Positions 1-6,501 of a DNA stretch of 28,173 nt are shown here, piece after piece. The DNA lies in the NCBI GenBank assembly GCA_944383945.1, contig CALWRL010000002.1:1-28173 (forward strand), written 5' to 3'. The translations under genes were made by a program, and so were the position numbers. The notes under the pieces are model-generated. The model did no database searches. It worked only from the letters and a program-made list of their open reading frames with translations, and was not told where the DNA came from. The DNA is from an uncultured Clostridia bacterium. GTDB lineage: Bacteria > Bacillota > Clostridia > Christensenellales > UBA1242. Positions within the stretch are counted from its first letter, which is position 1. Each line of letters begins with the position of its first letter.

Positions 1-249
1 AACATCATTTGTTTTTATGCTTGCTTCTTTTATTAATTGAGCTCCCATATTAACAAAAGGATTTTCAATTTCAATTTCTTTTGCAATTGAAACACCATCG
101 TTGGTTATAAGAGGTATTGCAAATTGCTTTTCTAAAACAACATTTCTTCCTTTTGGGCCAAGGGTAACTTTAACTGCATTTGCCACAATGTTAACTCCCT
201 CTTCCAGCGCCGAGCGCGCATCAACTCCGTGTAACACTTTTTTGCTCAT
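1..249 (-). CDS. groEL: Chaperonin GroEL, N-terminal part (cut by window edge)
   Basis: The first 83 residues of the 60-kDa chaperonin, which folds cytosolic proteins as a double heptameric ring with GroES and ATP. The translation carries the family hallmarks: an ARSALEEGVN stretch near residue 11, the nucleotide-binding KVTLGPKGRNVVL at about 27-39, and TNDGVSIAKEIE around 50-61. ATG at 249 is chosen because GGAGG lies seven bases upstream (257-261 on the plus strand) and overlaps the groES stop region. The gap to groES is two bases, so the two genes form the usual groES-groEL operon. The remaining ~460 residues lie outside the window to the left. Identification is certain. Confidence 0.97.
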   Translation of the reverse strand, partial: MSKKVLHGVDARSALEEGVNIVANAVKVTLGPKGRNVVLEKQFAIPLITNDGVSIAKEIEIENPFVNMGAQLIKEASIKTNDV

Positions 250-251
250 AT

Positions 252-536
252 CTATTCCTCCAAAATTGCTAATATATCCGTTTGTCGTATAATTGTTAAA
301 ACTCTATCTTTAAACTTGTATTCAATTCCAGAATATTTTGAATAAAAAATTAAATCGCCCTCCTTAACAAAAATTTTAGTGTCGGGAAGTTTATTGTTTT
401 CATCTGGAACATAAACAACCCTTGCCATTTGAGGCTTTTCTTGGGTTGAAGACGGAAGCAAAATTCCGCCACTACTTTCTTCTTTTGCCTTGCATTGTTC
501 AATTACAATTCTGTCGAAAAGAGGTTTAATTTTCAT
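252..536 (-). CDS. groES: Co-chaperonin GroES
   Basis: A 94-residue 10-kDa co-chaperonin, the usual length, which caps the GroEL ring. It opens with MKIKPLFDRIVIE, has the mobile-loop segment with SSGGILLP at about 22-29, and ends with the LTIIRQTDILAILE-type strand typical of the family. Start ATG at 536 is preceded by TTAGGAG at good spacing. First gene of the groES-groEL operon. The region before it does not contain a CIRCE element (TTAGCACTC-N9-GAGTGCTAA), so HrcA control at this promoter is not visible; the promoter lies in the 107-base gap shared with the divergent SPOR-domain gene, and I could not place it with confidence. Confidence 0.97.
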   Translation of the reverse strand: MKIKPLFDRIVIEQCKAKEESSGGILLPSSTQEKPQMARVVYVPDENNKLPDTKIFVKEGDLIFYSKYSGIEYKFKDRVLTIIRQTDILAILEE

Positions 537-643
537 AAAATACTCCTAATTTAAAATTTTTTGTAATATTTTCATAGTTTTAACTTTAACTTCATAAATT
601 ACATAAAGAGATTGTAAATTTCAAGCAACTCTGCCAAAAAGAT

Positions 644-1402
644 ATGAAGAAAACGGCGAATAAAATTTTTGTTTTAATATTTTCTGTTGTGTGCGTTGCA
701 TTAAGCGTTGTTATTGCAAGCCTGCTTTCTTCTGCAATTACGGTTAGCGGTGGAGCAACAATAACTAATTCATTTAGTGATTTTAAAATTTATTGTATTT
801 CTCTTGGTGAATACACTTCAAGTTCTCAAGCAACTTCGAAAGCCGAAGAGTCTTTGAAAAAAGGTGGCGGAGGATTTGTTTTTAAAGACGACAACATCTA
901 CCATGTTTTAGCATCTGCCTACGAAAAAGAAAACGATGCAAAGCTAGTTCAACAAAATCTTGCGGAAAGCGGAATTTCAAGCAAAATTATTACAATTGAA
1001 ATTTCAAAGCCACAGTTAAAAGATGTTAGTTCTGAACAGCAAAAAAAATCGTTTTTGCAGGCGTTGTCTCAACTAAAAACAACTTATGTAATGTTATATG
1101 ATATTTCAGTTTCTTTGGACACAGAAGCTTTTGACGAAACAAAAGCAAAAATTGAAATTATAGCCGTTAAAGGCAACTTGGAATCCATGCTAGAAAAAAC
1201 AAATAAAGGCGAAACATCTGTTGACGGAATTTATTATCAAATGATTAAAAACACTTATTCACAAACAGAAACAATTTTAGAGAGTCTTAAAAATTATGAA
1301 AACATTGACGGCATAACACTTTCTGCGAAAATTAAAAATGCTTATTTAAACATCATAAACCAGTTAGACAATTTAATAGATTTATTAAATAATAATATTT
1401 AG
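644..1402 (+). CDS. SPOR-domain-like membrane-anchored protein
   Basis: 252 residues. Residues 8-33 form one hydrophobic signal anchor after a short basic start (MKKTANK), so the rest probably faces outside the membrane. Residues ~47-120 read like a SPOR domain, a peptidoglycan-binding fold: a first strand (FKIYCISLGEYTS), a helix with alternating Glu/Lys, then YHVLASAYEKENDAKLVQQNL and a closing IITIEI strand. The C-terminal ~130 residues are predicted helical with no recognised motif. SPOR proteins act at division septa or, like Bacillus SpoIIB, at engulfment septa; which applies here is unknown. ATG at 644 has no clear Shine-Dalgarno sequence (only AAAAAGAT before it). Lies divergent from groES and just upstream of a Ser-rich small ORF. 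Confidence 0.7.
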   Translation: MKKTANKIFVLIFSVVCVALSVVIASLLSSAITVSGGATITNSFSDFKIYCISLGEYTSSSQATSKAEESLKKGGGGFVFKDDNIYHVLASAYEKENDAKLVQQNLAESGISSKIITIEISKPQLKDVSSEQQKKSFLQALSQLKTTYVMLYDISVSLDTEAFDETKAKIEIIAVKGNLESMLEKTNKGETSVDGIYYQMIKNTYSQTETILESLKNYENIDGITLSAKIKNAYLNIINQLDNLIDLLNNNI

Positions 1403-1473
1403 TATTATTTTATAAATTTGGGGCAAACTAAAATTGGCAAAGGAAATCCTTTGACTAATTGGGAGGTGTGATA

Positions 1474-1623
1474 ATGTTTGGCAAGAAAAATGCGGGAAGA
1501 AATTCAAAATCTTCATCAGCAAACAAAAGCGCTCGTTCAAACGTTGAGGCTGCAAAATCTTCAACTTCAAGCGCAAAAAATTGCTCATCAAGCTCCAAAA
1601 GTTCAAACAGCCAAAGAGGTTAG
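1474..1623 (+). CDS. Small Ser/Lys/Asn-rich protein (49 aa)
   Basis: A 49-codon ORF, below common length cut-offs, with one of the strongest ribosome binding sites in the window (GGGAGGTG, five bases before the ATG). It starts MFGKKNAGRN and about a third of its residues are serine, the rest mostly Lys, Asn, Ala and Gln; one Cys lies at residue 37. No hydrophobic segment, so probably soluble, basic and disordered. It ends just before a hairpin terminator, giving a complete RBS-ORF-terminator unit. It follows the SPOR-domain gene by 71 bases and may be co-transcribed. I recognise no family; a small spore protein is possible given the sporulation neighbourhood but nothing in the sequence proves it. 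A longer overlapping frame (TTG at 1478) lacks an RBS and runs through the terminator. Confidence 0.55.
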   Translation: MFGKKNAGRNSKSSSANKSARSNVEAAKSSTSSAKNCSSSSKSSNSQRG

Positions 1624-1631
1624 TTTGAACA

Positions 1632-1662
1632 AAAAAACCGGCAATCAGTTAGCCGGTTTTTT
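1632..1662. terminator. Bidirectional rho-independent terminator
   Basis: Perfect 11-bp stem AAAAAACCGGC / GCCGGTTTTTT around a 9-base loop, with a T-run on both strands. It ends the plus-strand small ORF and the minus-strand tmk operon. The tmk stop codon lies inside the loop, so one arm encodes the last tmk residues. Confidence 0.9.
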
Positions 1663-2349
1663 ATTTTCTAAAAAGTTTTTAACAATATTAAAAATTTCAT
1701 CAGAAATTTCGTCAATGGTTTTTATTTCATCTTTATCATTTAAACATTTTATTTGAGTCCAACCATAATTAGTTGCAACGCTTTTTGCAGTTTCGTAGGA
1801 TTTTTCTAAATATGCTTCGTCTTTTTCGTGAATATCTTCGGCTGTTCCCGCTTTAAGAGTTTGGCGAGCATTGGCTAGCGCCTTGCTCTTTTTTGTTGGC
1901 ATATCTAAAAAGAATATTAAATTTGCTTTTGGCAAAAGAAGGTCTTCAAATTCCAGTTTTGTCAGCCAATTTAAAAAATCTGTTATTTTTTCGGAATCAT
2001 TAATTTTGCAGGCTTGATGAATCATATTAGAGTAAACATATCTGTCTAAAACAACAATTCCGCCGTTTTCGTAAAAACTTTTAATTCCGTTTTCTTCATT
2101 CAAGAATGTTGCAACTCTATCTGCTGCAAACAAAATAGATGCTTGTTTTGCGCTAACGCTTTCTGCTGTTTTTCCTAGTTGACCAGAAAGATACATTTTT
2201 ACAGGTGCAGAGGAAGGGCTATCATACGAAGGAAAACTATGAGAAATCGCATCATAACCATTTTGTTTTAGTTTGTTTAAAAGCATTTCAGTTTGAGTTT
2301 TTTTACCGCTGCCATCGGTCCCTTCTATAACAATAATTGTTCCGTTCAT
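1645..2349 (-). CDS. tmk: Thymidylate kinase
   Basis: 234 residues. Phosphorylates dTMP to dTDP with ATP in dTTP synthesis. The P-loop is at 10-18 (GTDGSGKKT); the DRYVYSN segment at 102-108 is the DR motif of the family; residues 71-80 (SILFAADRVA) match the dTMP-binding helix; a Lys/Arg-rich lid follows at about 152-175. Somewhat longer than the ~210-residue E. coli and Bacillus enzymes. Its ATG overlaps the divIC stop in an ATGA arrangement, so it is translationally coupled to the yabP-yabQ-divIC cluster, an unusual placement for a housekeeping kinase. A separate internal promoter would be needed for growth-phase expression if the cluster is sporulation-controlled; none is obvious. Confidence 0.93.
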   Translation of the reverse strand: MNGTIIVIEGTDGSGKKTQTEMLLNKLKQNGYDAISHSFPSYDSPSSAPVKMYLSGQLGKTAESVSAKQASILFAADRVATFLNEENGIKSFYENGGIVVLDRYVYSNMIHQACKINDSEKITDFLNWLTKLEFEDLLLPKANLIFFLDMPTKKSKALANARQTLKAGTAEDIHEKDEAYLEKSYETAKSVATNYGWTQIKCLNDKDEIKTIDEISDEIFNIVKNFLENKKPAN

Positions 2350-2528
2350 TCTTTTACCTCTGTTTCTGATTGGTATTCTTCATTAATTTTGTTTATATCA
2401 TTGTTAAGATTGTTAATTTTAACTGTTTGCCAAATAACAATGCTAAATAGAGTTAAAAAAAGCAACAACGATGTTACAGTTAAAATTTTAGCTATTAGAA
2501 TTTTCTTTCTTTTTCTTTTGTTTTCCAT
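2346..2528 (-). CDS. divIC: DivIC/FtsB-like septum formation initiator
   Basis: 60 residues with a basic cytoplasmic start (MENKRKRKK), one membrane helix at ~12-33 and a short heptad-like coiled coil at ~36-53 (VKINNLNNDINKINEEY). This layout and the position directly after yabQ match Bacillus yabP-yabQ-divIC, so the protein is most likely the divisome bitopic protein that partners FtsL. It is shorter than Bacillus DivIC (~125 aa) and lacks most of the extracytoplasmic domain, so function rests on topology and synteny rather than motifs. Its start lies inside the 3' end of yabQ (41-base overlap) with a weak AAGG binding site; it overlaps tmk by four bases. Confidence 0.65.
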   Translation of the reverse strand: MENKRKRKKILIAKILTVTSLLLFLTLFSIVIWQTVKINNLNNDINKINEEYQSETEVKE

Positions 2529-2868
2529 AATTAACCTTAGAAATTAAATTTCTAAAAAAATTATAGCATACTTTCGAAACTTTTGCAATTATTGTTCCAA
2601 TAGAAATTCTTTGCAAAAATATTCCCATAACAAAAGAAAGAATTAAGAAAAATCTAAGTTCTCCAAAGTTAAATGCCAAAACACAAGCAAAAAAAACAAA
2701 ACAACAAATTACTGAAACCAAAATATCTAAAATAAAATTTAAGATTTTGTTTTTATTGCAAAGAAAAGATATGTAGTTTCTGATGTCGGTAATAAAGCCA
2801 CAACCAAAACCAACAAGAAAAATTAGAAAAAAGGTTAAGGGCTGGGAAAGCGTTTCGTATAAAAGCAT
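2488..2868 (-). CDS. yabQ: Spore cortex biosynthesis protein YabQ
   Basis: 126 residues with at least three hydrophobic segments (about 10-30, 43-66, 70-88) and a very basic C terminus (KQKKKKE). The early GFGCGFITDIRNYISF segment after the first membrane helix and the overall topology fit YabQ, an outer-forespore membrane protein that in Bacillus is made in the mother cell under sigma-E and is needed for cortex formation. The RBS (AGGAG, spaced seven bases) overlaps the yabP stop codon. Order yabP-yabQ-divIC supports the call strongly. Confidence 0.85.
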   Translation of the reverse strand: MLLYETLSQPLTFFLIFLVGFGCGFITDIRNYISFLCNKNKILNFILDILVSVICCFVFFACVLAFNFGELRFFLILSFVMGIFLQRISIGTIIAKVSKVCYNFFRNLISKVNYGKQKKKKENSNS

Positions 2869-2876
2869 CTTTTCTC

Positions 2877-3128
2877 CTATTTAAAAATTCTTTTAAGCAC
2901 ACTAAGTTTTTCTTTTGCAGAAACATATTTAATTTGAGAAATTGTTCCAACAACTTCTAAAACGCCCGCCTCAACATCTAATTTTTTAACTTCCATATTA
3001 CTTCCTAATATTTGAACGGAATTATTTTCAAGTTCCAAATGCAATGAGGTTTCGTTTAATGTTATTGCCTTTTTAATTCCTGTAAGTGTTAAACAAGTTT
3101 GATTTAATAAGATTAATTTATTATCCAT
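2877..3128 (-). CDS. yabP: YabP-family sporulation protein
   Basis: 83 residues, soluble, mostly beta: LILLNQTCLTLTGIKKAI near the start, then ETSLHLELENNSVQILG and VLEVVGTISQIKYV. This is the YabP/YqfC pattern; YabP is a mother-cell protein needed for cortex assembly in Bacillus. The frame is open for 22 more codons upstream, but ATG at 3128 is chosen because AAAGGAG precedes it by five bases; the extension would be a Phe/Tyr-rich stretch with no family match. First gene of yabP-yabQ-divIC-tmk, divergent from the SipL-like gene. A sigma-E-like element lies just upstream. Confidence 0.87.
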   Translation of the reverse strand: MDNKLILLNQTCLTLTGIKKAITLNETSLHLELENNSVQILGSNMEVKKLDVEAGVLEVVGTISQIKYVSAKEKLSVLKRIFK

Positions 3129-3145
3129 AAAAACTCCTTTATATA

Positions 3146-3173
3146 TATTTATAAAAAAAAGGTAGCAATATGA
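3146..3173 (-). promoter_or_regulatory. Possible sigma-E-type promoter of the yabP operon
   Basis: On the minus strand TCATATT (3167-3173) is followed after 13 bases by TATAAATA (3146-3153). The -35 matches the ATATT core of mother-cell sigma-E promoters; the -10 is a poor match to CATACAAT. The same heptamer precedes the divergent coat gene. Confidence 0.35.
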
Positions 3174-3210
3174 TGAAAAAAAACAAAAAAACATTTTATT
3201 TTAAAAAGTT

Positions 3211-3240
3211 GTCATATTTTTAAAAAGTTGTTCATTTTAT
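3211..3240 (+). promoter_or_regulatory. Possible sigma-E-type promoter of the SipL-like gene
   Basis: GTCATATT (3211-3218), 14-base spacer, CATTTTAT (3233-3240), close to the sigma-E pattern (ATATT, N14, CATACAAT-like). A 14-base direct repeat TTTTAAAAAGTTGT occurs twice across the region (about 3199 and 3218). SipL-type genes are sigma-E dependent in C. difficile, which supports the reading; no convincing sigma-A site is seen. Confidence 0.4.
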
Positions 3241-3270
3241 ATAATAACTTTATTTCGGAGGGAATTTGAT

Positions 3271-4800
3271 ATGGAGAATAGCGCAAGCCAAACAAAAGCA
3301 GAGGCAGTTAGAGAGTTAAAAGTTGGAGCAAAGCAAGAAAATTTAGAGTTTCTTGTAACGCTTCCAGAAGAAAATATTTCAAAAATTCTTTCGGCTAGCG
3401 CAAGTGTTGTTGTTGAAAAATACGAGGCGCTTTTGGGAGAACTTTCATTTAACGGTCAAGCATGTATAAACATTGTTTATATGCTTGAAGATGGAAATGT
3501 TTCAAACTACAAAGTGTGTCAAGATTTTTCTGGCAAATTTGAGAATCTTTCATTCGATCCTTCTTCAATCGTTAAAATTTTGCCAAATGTTTTGGACATT
3601 TCAATAGAAAATGCAAATGGCAATTCTATTAAGGTAAAAATAACTCTGGAGAATACTTATACCATTATAAAGAATCAGGAAATTGCTTTGTTAACAAGCG
3701 AAGACGAAAACATTTACGTTAAACAAGCAGAAACAAAACTTTTTGAACATAAAAAAAGAAATTGTGTTGGATTCGAACAAAGCAGTGTTTTTGAAACAAA
3801 ATTTCCTGTTAACAGAATTCTTAACACAACAAGTTGCTCAATAATAAATAAAGTAACACCATTAGATGGAATTGTTGTTTTTGAAGGAGACATCATAACA
3901 AAAATTTTATACTCAACACAAGAAGAACGTCCGGTTTTGGTTTCATTATTAAACAAAGATAGTTTCAGAGAAGAAGTTGAAGATGAATCAATAAACAAAG
4001 ATTCGATAGTTATGGCAAACAGTTTTGTTGTTGGAAGAGAAATTGATGAAAACATAGATGCCGAAAACAAAACAGTTGAAGTTACTGTGCCGGTTAAAAT
4101 TTGCTATGATGTATTTAATGGAGAAAGTGCAGTGATAGCAGTGGATGCTTATTCAACGCAAAACGAATTAAATTTAACAACAGAAGCTTTTTTATCAAAC
4201 GAAATTGTTGGAATGGAAACCTTCGATAGCAAAATTGATGGAAGCATATCTTTAGACGAGCAAGCATTAAGGATTGATAAAATACTTGCTGTTGACGGAG
4301 CATACTTAACAAAAAATGAAACAGTTTTTGAAAATGGAGAAGTTCAAACAAAAGGAATTGTTCATCTTAATATAATTTACTTAAATGACGAACAAGAAAA
4401 AGTAGATTCCGTATCAATAGAAATTCCATACAACTACAACGAAAAATTAGCAACCGAAGGAACATCTATTGAAACAGTAGACAATGTAATAGAAATTGAT
4501 GCAGTTGTTAAGCGCGGGCGAGATGTTTATGTTGACGGCAAAATAAGAACACAAGCATACATTTTAAAAGAAGTTGAAAATGCTGTTGTAAGTTCGGCAG
4601 AAATAGGAAAAGCAATTCCAGAAAGAGATGGGGCGTTAGAAATTTATTTTGCAAGCGAAGGTAAAACATTCTGGGATGTTGCAAAAGACTTAAAAGTTGA
4701 CGAAGAAGTTTTAAAACAACAAAATTCAGAAATAGTTGAACCTTTTGAAAAAGATGAAAAGATAATTTATTTTGAACAAGTGAATATAGATGTTGAATAA
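3271..4800 (+). CDS. SipL-like DUF3794/LysM spore coat morphogenesis protein
   Basis: 509 residues, no signal peptide, acidic and beta-rich. Repeated DUF3794 (SPOCS) units cover about residues 35-130, 175-290 and 315-425, each with the pattern of a Gly-containing strand followed by VxVNIIYL-type strands (ACINIVYMLEDG, GIVHLNIIYLNDEQ). Residues ~455-503 form a LysM domain (IYFASEGKTFWDVAKDLKVD, then LKQQN). C. difficile SipL has the same DUF3794-LysM build and ties the coat to the forespore surface through SpoIVA, so a mother-cell coat role is likely. ATG at 3271 follows CGGAGGG at good spacing. It stands alone between divergent yabP and a bidirectional terminator. Confidence 0.85.
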   Translation: MENSASQTKAEAVRELKVGAKQENLEFLVTLPEENISKILSASASVVVEKYEALLGELSFNGQACINIVYMLEDGNVSNYKVCQDFSGKFENLSFDPSSIVKILPNVLDISIENANGNSIKVKITLENTYTIIKNQEIALLTSEDENIYVKQAETKLFEHKKRNCVGFEQSSVFETKFPVNRILNTTSCSIINKVTPLDGIVVFEGDIITKILYSTQEERPVLVSLLNKDSFREEVEDESINKDSIVMANSFVVGREIDENIDAENKTVEVTVPVKICYDVFNGESAVIAVDAYSTQNELNLTTEAFLSNEIVGMETFDSKIDGSISLDEQALRIDKILAVDGAYLTKNETVFENGEVQTKGIVHLNIIYLNDEQEKVDSVSIEIPYNYNEKLATEGTSIETVDNVIEIDAVVKRGRDVYVDGKIRTQAYILKEVENAVVSSAEIGKAIPERDGALEIYFASEGKTFWDVAKDLKVDEEVLKQQNSEIVEPFEKDEKIIYFEQVNIDVE

Positions 4801-4824
4801 AAAACGAGCATTTGCTCGTTTTTT
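4799..4824. terminator. Bidirectional rho-independent terminator
   Basis: AAAAAACGAGC / GCTCGTTTTTT, 11-bp perfect stem with a 4-base loop and T-runs on both strands. It overlaps the SipL-like stop codon and lies 31 bases beyond the stop of the convergent exonuclease gene, so it serves both. Confidence 0.9.
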
Positions 4825-4855
4825 ATTTATGTAATTTTGCTTTGGTTCCATACAA

Positions 4856-6370
4856 TCATAAAAACTCTTTCGAGTTTAGTTTTAAAAAGGCTTCTGCTGT
4901 TGCTAATGCGTCGGCATAAGCTCTGTGAGCGCCATCTAAAGTAATTTCAAGCCTTTTAACAACATCAATTAATTTGTATCTCGTAAGTCTTAATTTGCTT
5001 TTCGCTATTGGCATTAAATCTAAAAACTCGTTATCAAATAATAAACCTTCTTTTTTTGCGGCTTGCATAACAAATTTTTGGTCGAAAGAAACATTGTAGC
5101 CAACAAGAATGCAATTTCTGGTGTACCTATAAAAATCTCTGATAACTGGTTCAACAGAAGGGGAGTTTTCAACCATTTTATCTGTTATGTTATTAATTAA
5201 TGTTGCGGAAGCAGGAATTGGATTTTTGGGTTTAATTAAAGAAGCAAATTTTGAAACAATTTTTCCATTTTCAATTTTAACAGCGCCAATTTCCAAAAGC
5301 TCATCTTCTTCATAGTTTAAACCTGTTGTTTCAACATCAAAAACAACATATGATTTCTCTAAAATTTCTGGGGAATAGACAGCCTCTTTTTTAAATAAAT
5401 TTTCTTGTGTTAAAATTGAATAAGGAGTAACAGAAACAACTTCCATGTCTTTTGAAACTGCTCTTTTAAGTTCAATTTTTTCTGGAAGCAAACAAAGAGA
5501 AATTGATTTAACATAAAAGGTAAGTCGTTGATTAAATTCTTCAACATCTCCTAAAATTAGAACTTCTAAACCATCTTTTAAGGAATCCATTTTAATTAAA
5601 TTTGTTTTTGTTGAAAAATATCTTGTTTCTAGTTTTGCAGTTGAATCATTTAAAACGAAACTATAATAATATTTTGTTGTTCCCTTTTGTTTTCCTTTTT
5701 TTTTTTTTTTACTCTTTTTTTCAAAACCTTCAATCTTTCCTGCAAGTATAACAGATTTTTTTTCAGATTTGATGTTTTTAATAAACTCAGGCTTTGGAAT
5801 TATTTCTCCACCAAAAATTTGTTTTACAATTTCAACATCAAACCTAGGTGTTGAAGATTTTAGTTTTTCTTTTGGTTGTAATGTAATATTTTTAGAAAAT
5901 TTTATTTTTTCAAAATTAATTAAAAACTCGCTACAAAAATTCTTTTCTAAATATTCTCTGCAACTTTCCTTTAATTCAACCTCGTTTATGTAATTTAAAA
6001 ATTCCGAATCGGCATTAAGCGTTATTGAAATTTGTTTAAAATTTTTTTCTAAAATAGCACTGTTTCTGTCTAAAAAACCTTTTATAGAAGGGTAGTTTGA
6101 ATCTAAAAATGTAAACAATGCTTTTAAAACAAGGTCGTTATCTAAATAACTTTTTTTAAATTTAACTGTAACATTTGCGCTTATGTTTAAGGTTGAAACA
6201 ACAAAGTTTGAAATTTCGTTTTTTTCAGCTTCGGATAAATCTTTGTCTTCTGGATATAAAAAAGTTATAAGACAAGATTTTTTTTGCCTGTTATAAACAA
6301 TTTTAAGCAATTTTAAAAAAGAATAGTTTTCCCCAAAATTGCCAACAATTTTTGAAATTATCCATTCCAT
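4856..6370 (-). CDS. PolC-like protein: OB fold plus DEDDh exonuclease, no polymerase
   Basis: 504 residues. Residues 1-~190 resemble the PolC N-terminal domain, ~205-297 an OB fold (VILAGKIEG, then YYYSFVLNDSTAKLETRYFS), and 340-500 a complete DEDDh 3'-5' exonuclease: D345 and E347 in FDVETTG, D430 in NVSFDQKF, H482 and D487 in AHRAYAD. Both PHP parts and the whole polymerase of PolC (over 1400 aa) are absent; only ~45 residues join OB and exonuclease. It occupies the polC position after rseP. Probable role: DNA repair or proofreading exonuclease derived from PolC. A run of 15 T on the plus strand (5696-5710) encodes five lysines. ATG at 6370 has no RBS; a promoter-like site lies 11 bases upstream, so the mRNA may be nearly leaderless. 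Confidence 0.85.
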   Translation of the reverse strand: MEWIISKIVGNFGENYSFLKLLKIVYNRQKKSCLITFLYPEDKDLSEAEKNEISNFVVSTLNISANVTVKFKKSYLDNDLVLKALFTFLDSNYPSIKGFLDRNSAILEKNFKQISITLNADSEFLNYINEVELKESCREYLEKNFCSEFLINFEKIKFSKNITLQPKEKLKSSTPRFDVEIVKQIFGGEIIPKPEFIKNIKSEKKSVILAGKIEGFEKKSKKKKKGKQKGTTKYYYSFVLNDSTAKLETRYFSTKTNLIKMDSLKDGLEVLILGDVEEFNQRLTFYVKSISLCLLPEKIELKRAVSKDMEVVSVTPYSILTQENLFKKEAVYSPEILEKSYVVFDVETTGLNYEEDELLEIGAVKIENGKIVSKFASLIKPKNPIPASATLINNITDKMVENSPSVEPVIRDFYRYTRNCILVGYNVSFDQKFVMQAAKKEGLLFDNEFLDLMPIAKSKLRLTRYKLIDVVKRLEITLDGAHRAYADALATAEAFLKLNSKEFL

Positions 6371-6381
6371 ATTTAAATAAT

Positions 6382-6411
6382 ACTATAAAATACAAATTAA
6401 TACAATAACAA
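6382..6411 (-). promoter_or_regulatory. Candidate sigma-A promoter with near-leaderless start
   Basis: Minus strand TTGTTA (6406-6411), 18-base spacer, TATAGT (6382-6387). Only 11 bases separate the -10 from the exonuclease ATG, so the transcript would have a leader of about five bases, which agrees with the missing RBS. Confidence 0.4.
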
Positions 6412-6441
6412 TTGATATATAAAAAATATAAAAAGGCAAAT

Positions 6442-6461
6442 AAAAAAGGCTTAAAGCCTTT
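6442..6461 (-). terminator. Terminator of the frr-uppS-cdsA-rseP operon
   Basis: Minus strand AAAGGCT-TTA-AGCCTTT followed by TTTATT. A second hairpin, GCCACA-TTG-TGTGGC (6482-6496), sits just before it, five bases after the rseP stop, without its own T-run. Together they close the rseP transcript. Confidence 0.65.
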
Positions 6462-6501
6462 ATATTTTTAAAATTTTTTGCGCCACACAATGTGGCTTGG
6501 G

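Noticed and set aside
1478..1756. 92-codon plus-strand frame starting at TTG
   Set aside because: No RBS for that start, runs through a terminator and into the antisense of tmk; the 49-codon frame at 1474 has the RBS.
3714..4070. Antisense frames inside the SipL-like gene and the GLUG gene
   Set aside because: They are mirror frames of repetitive, stop-poor coding DNA with no RBS or family match.
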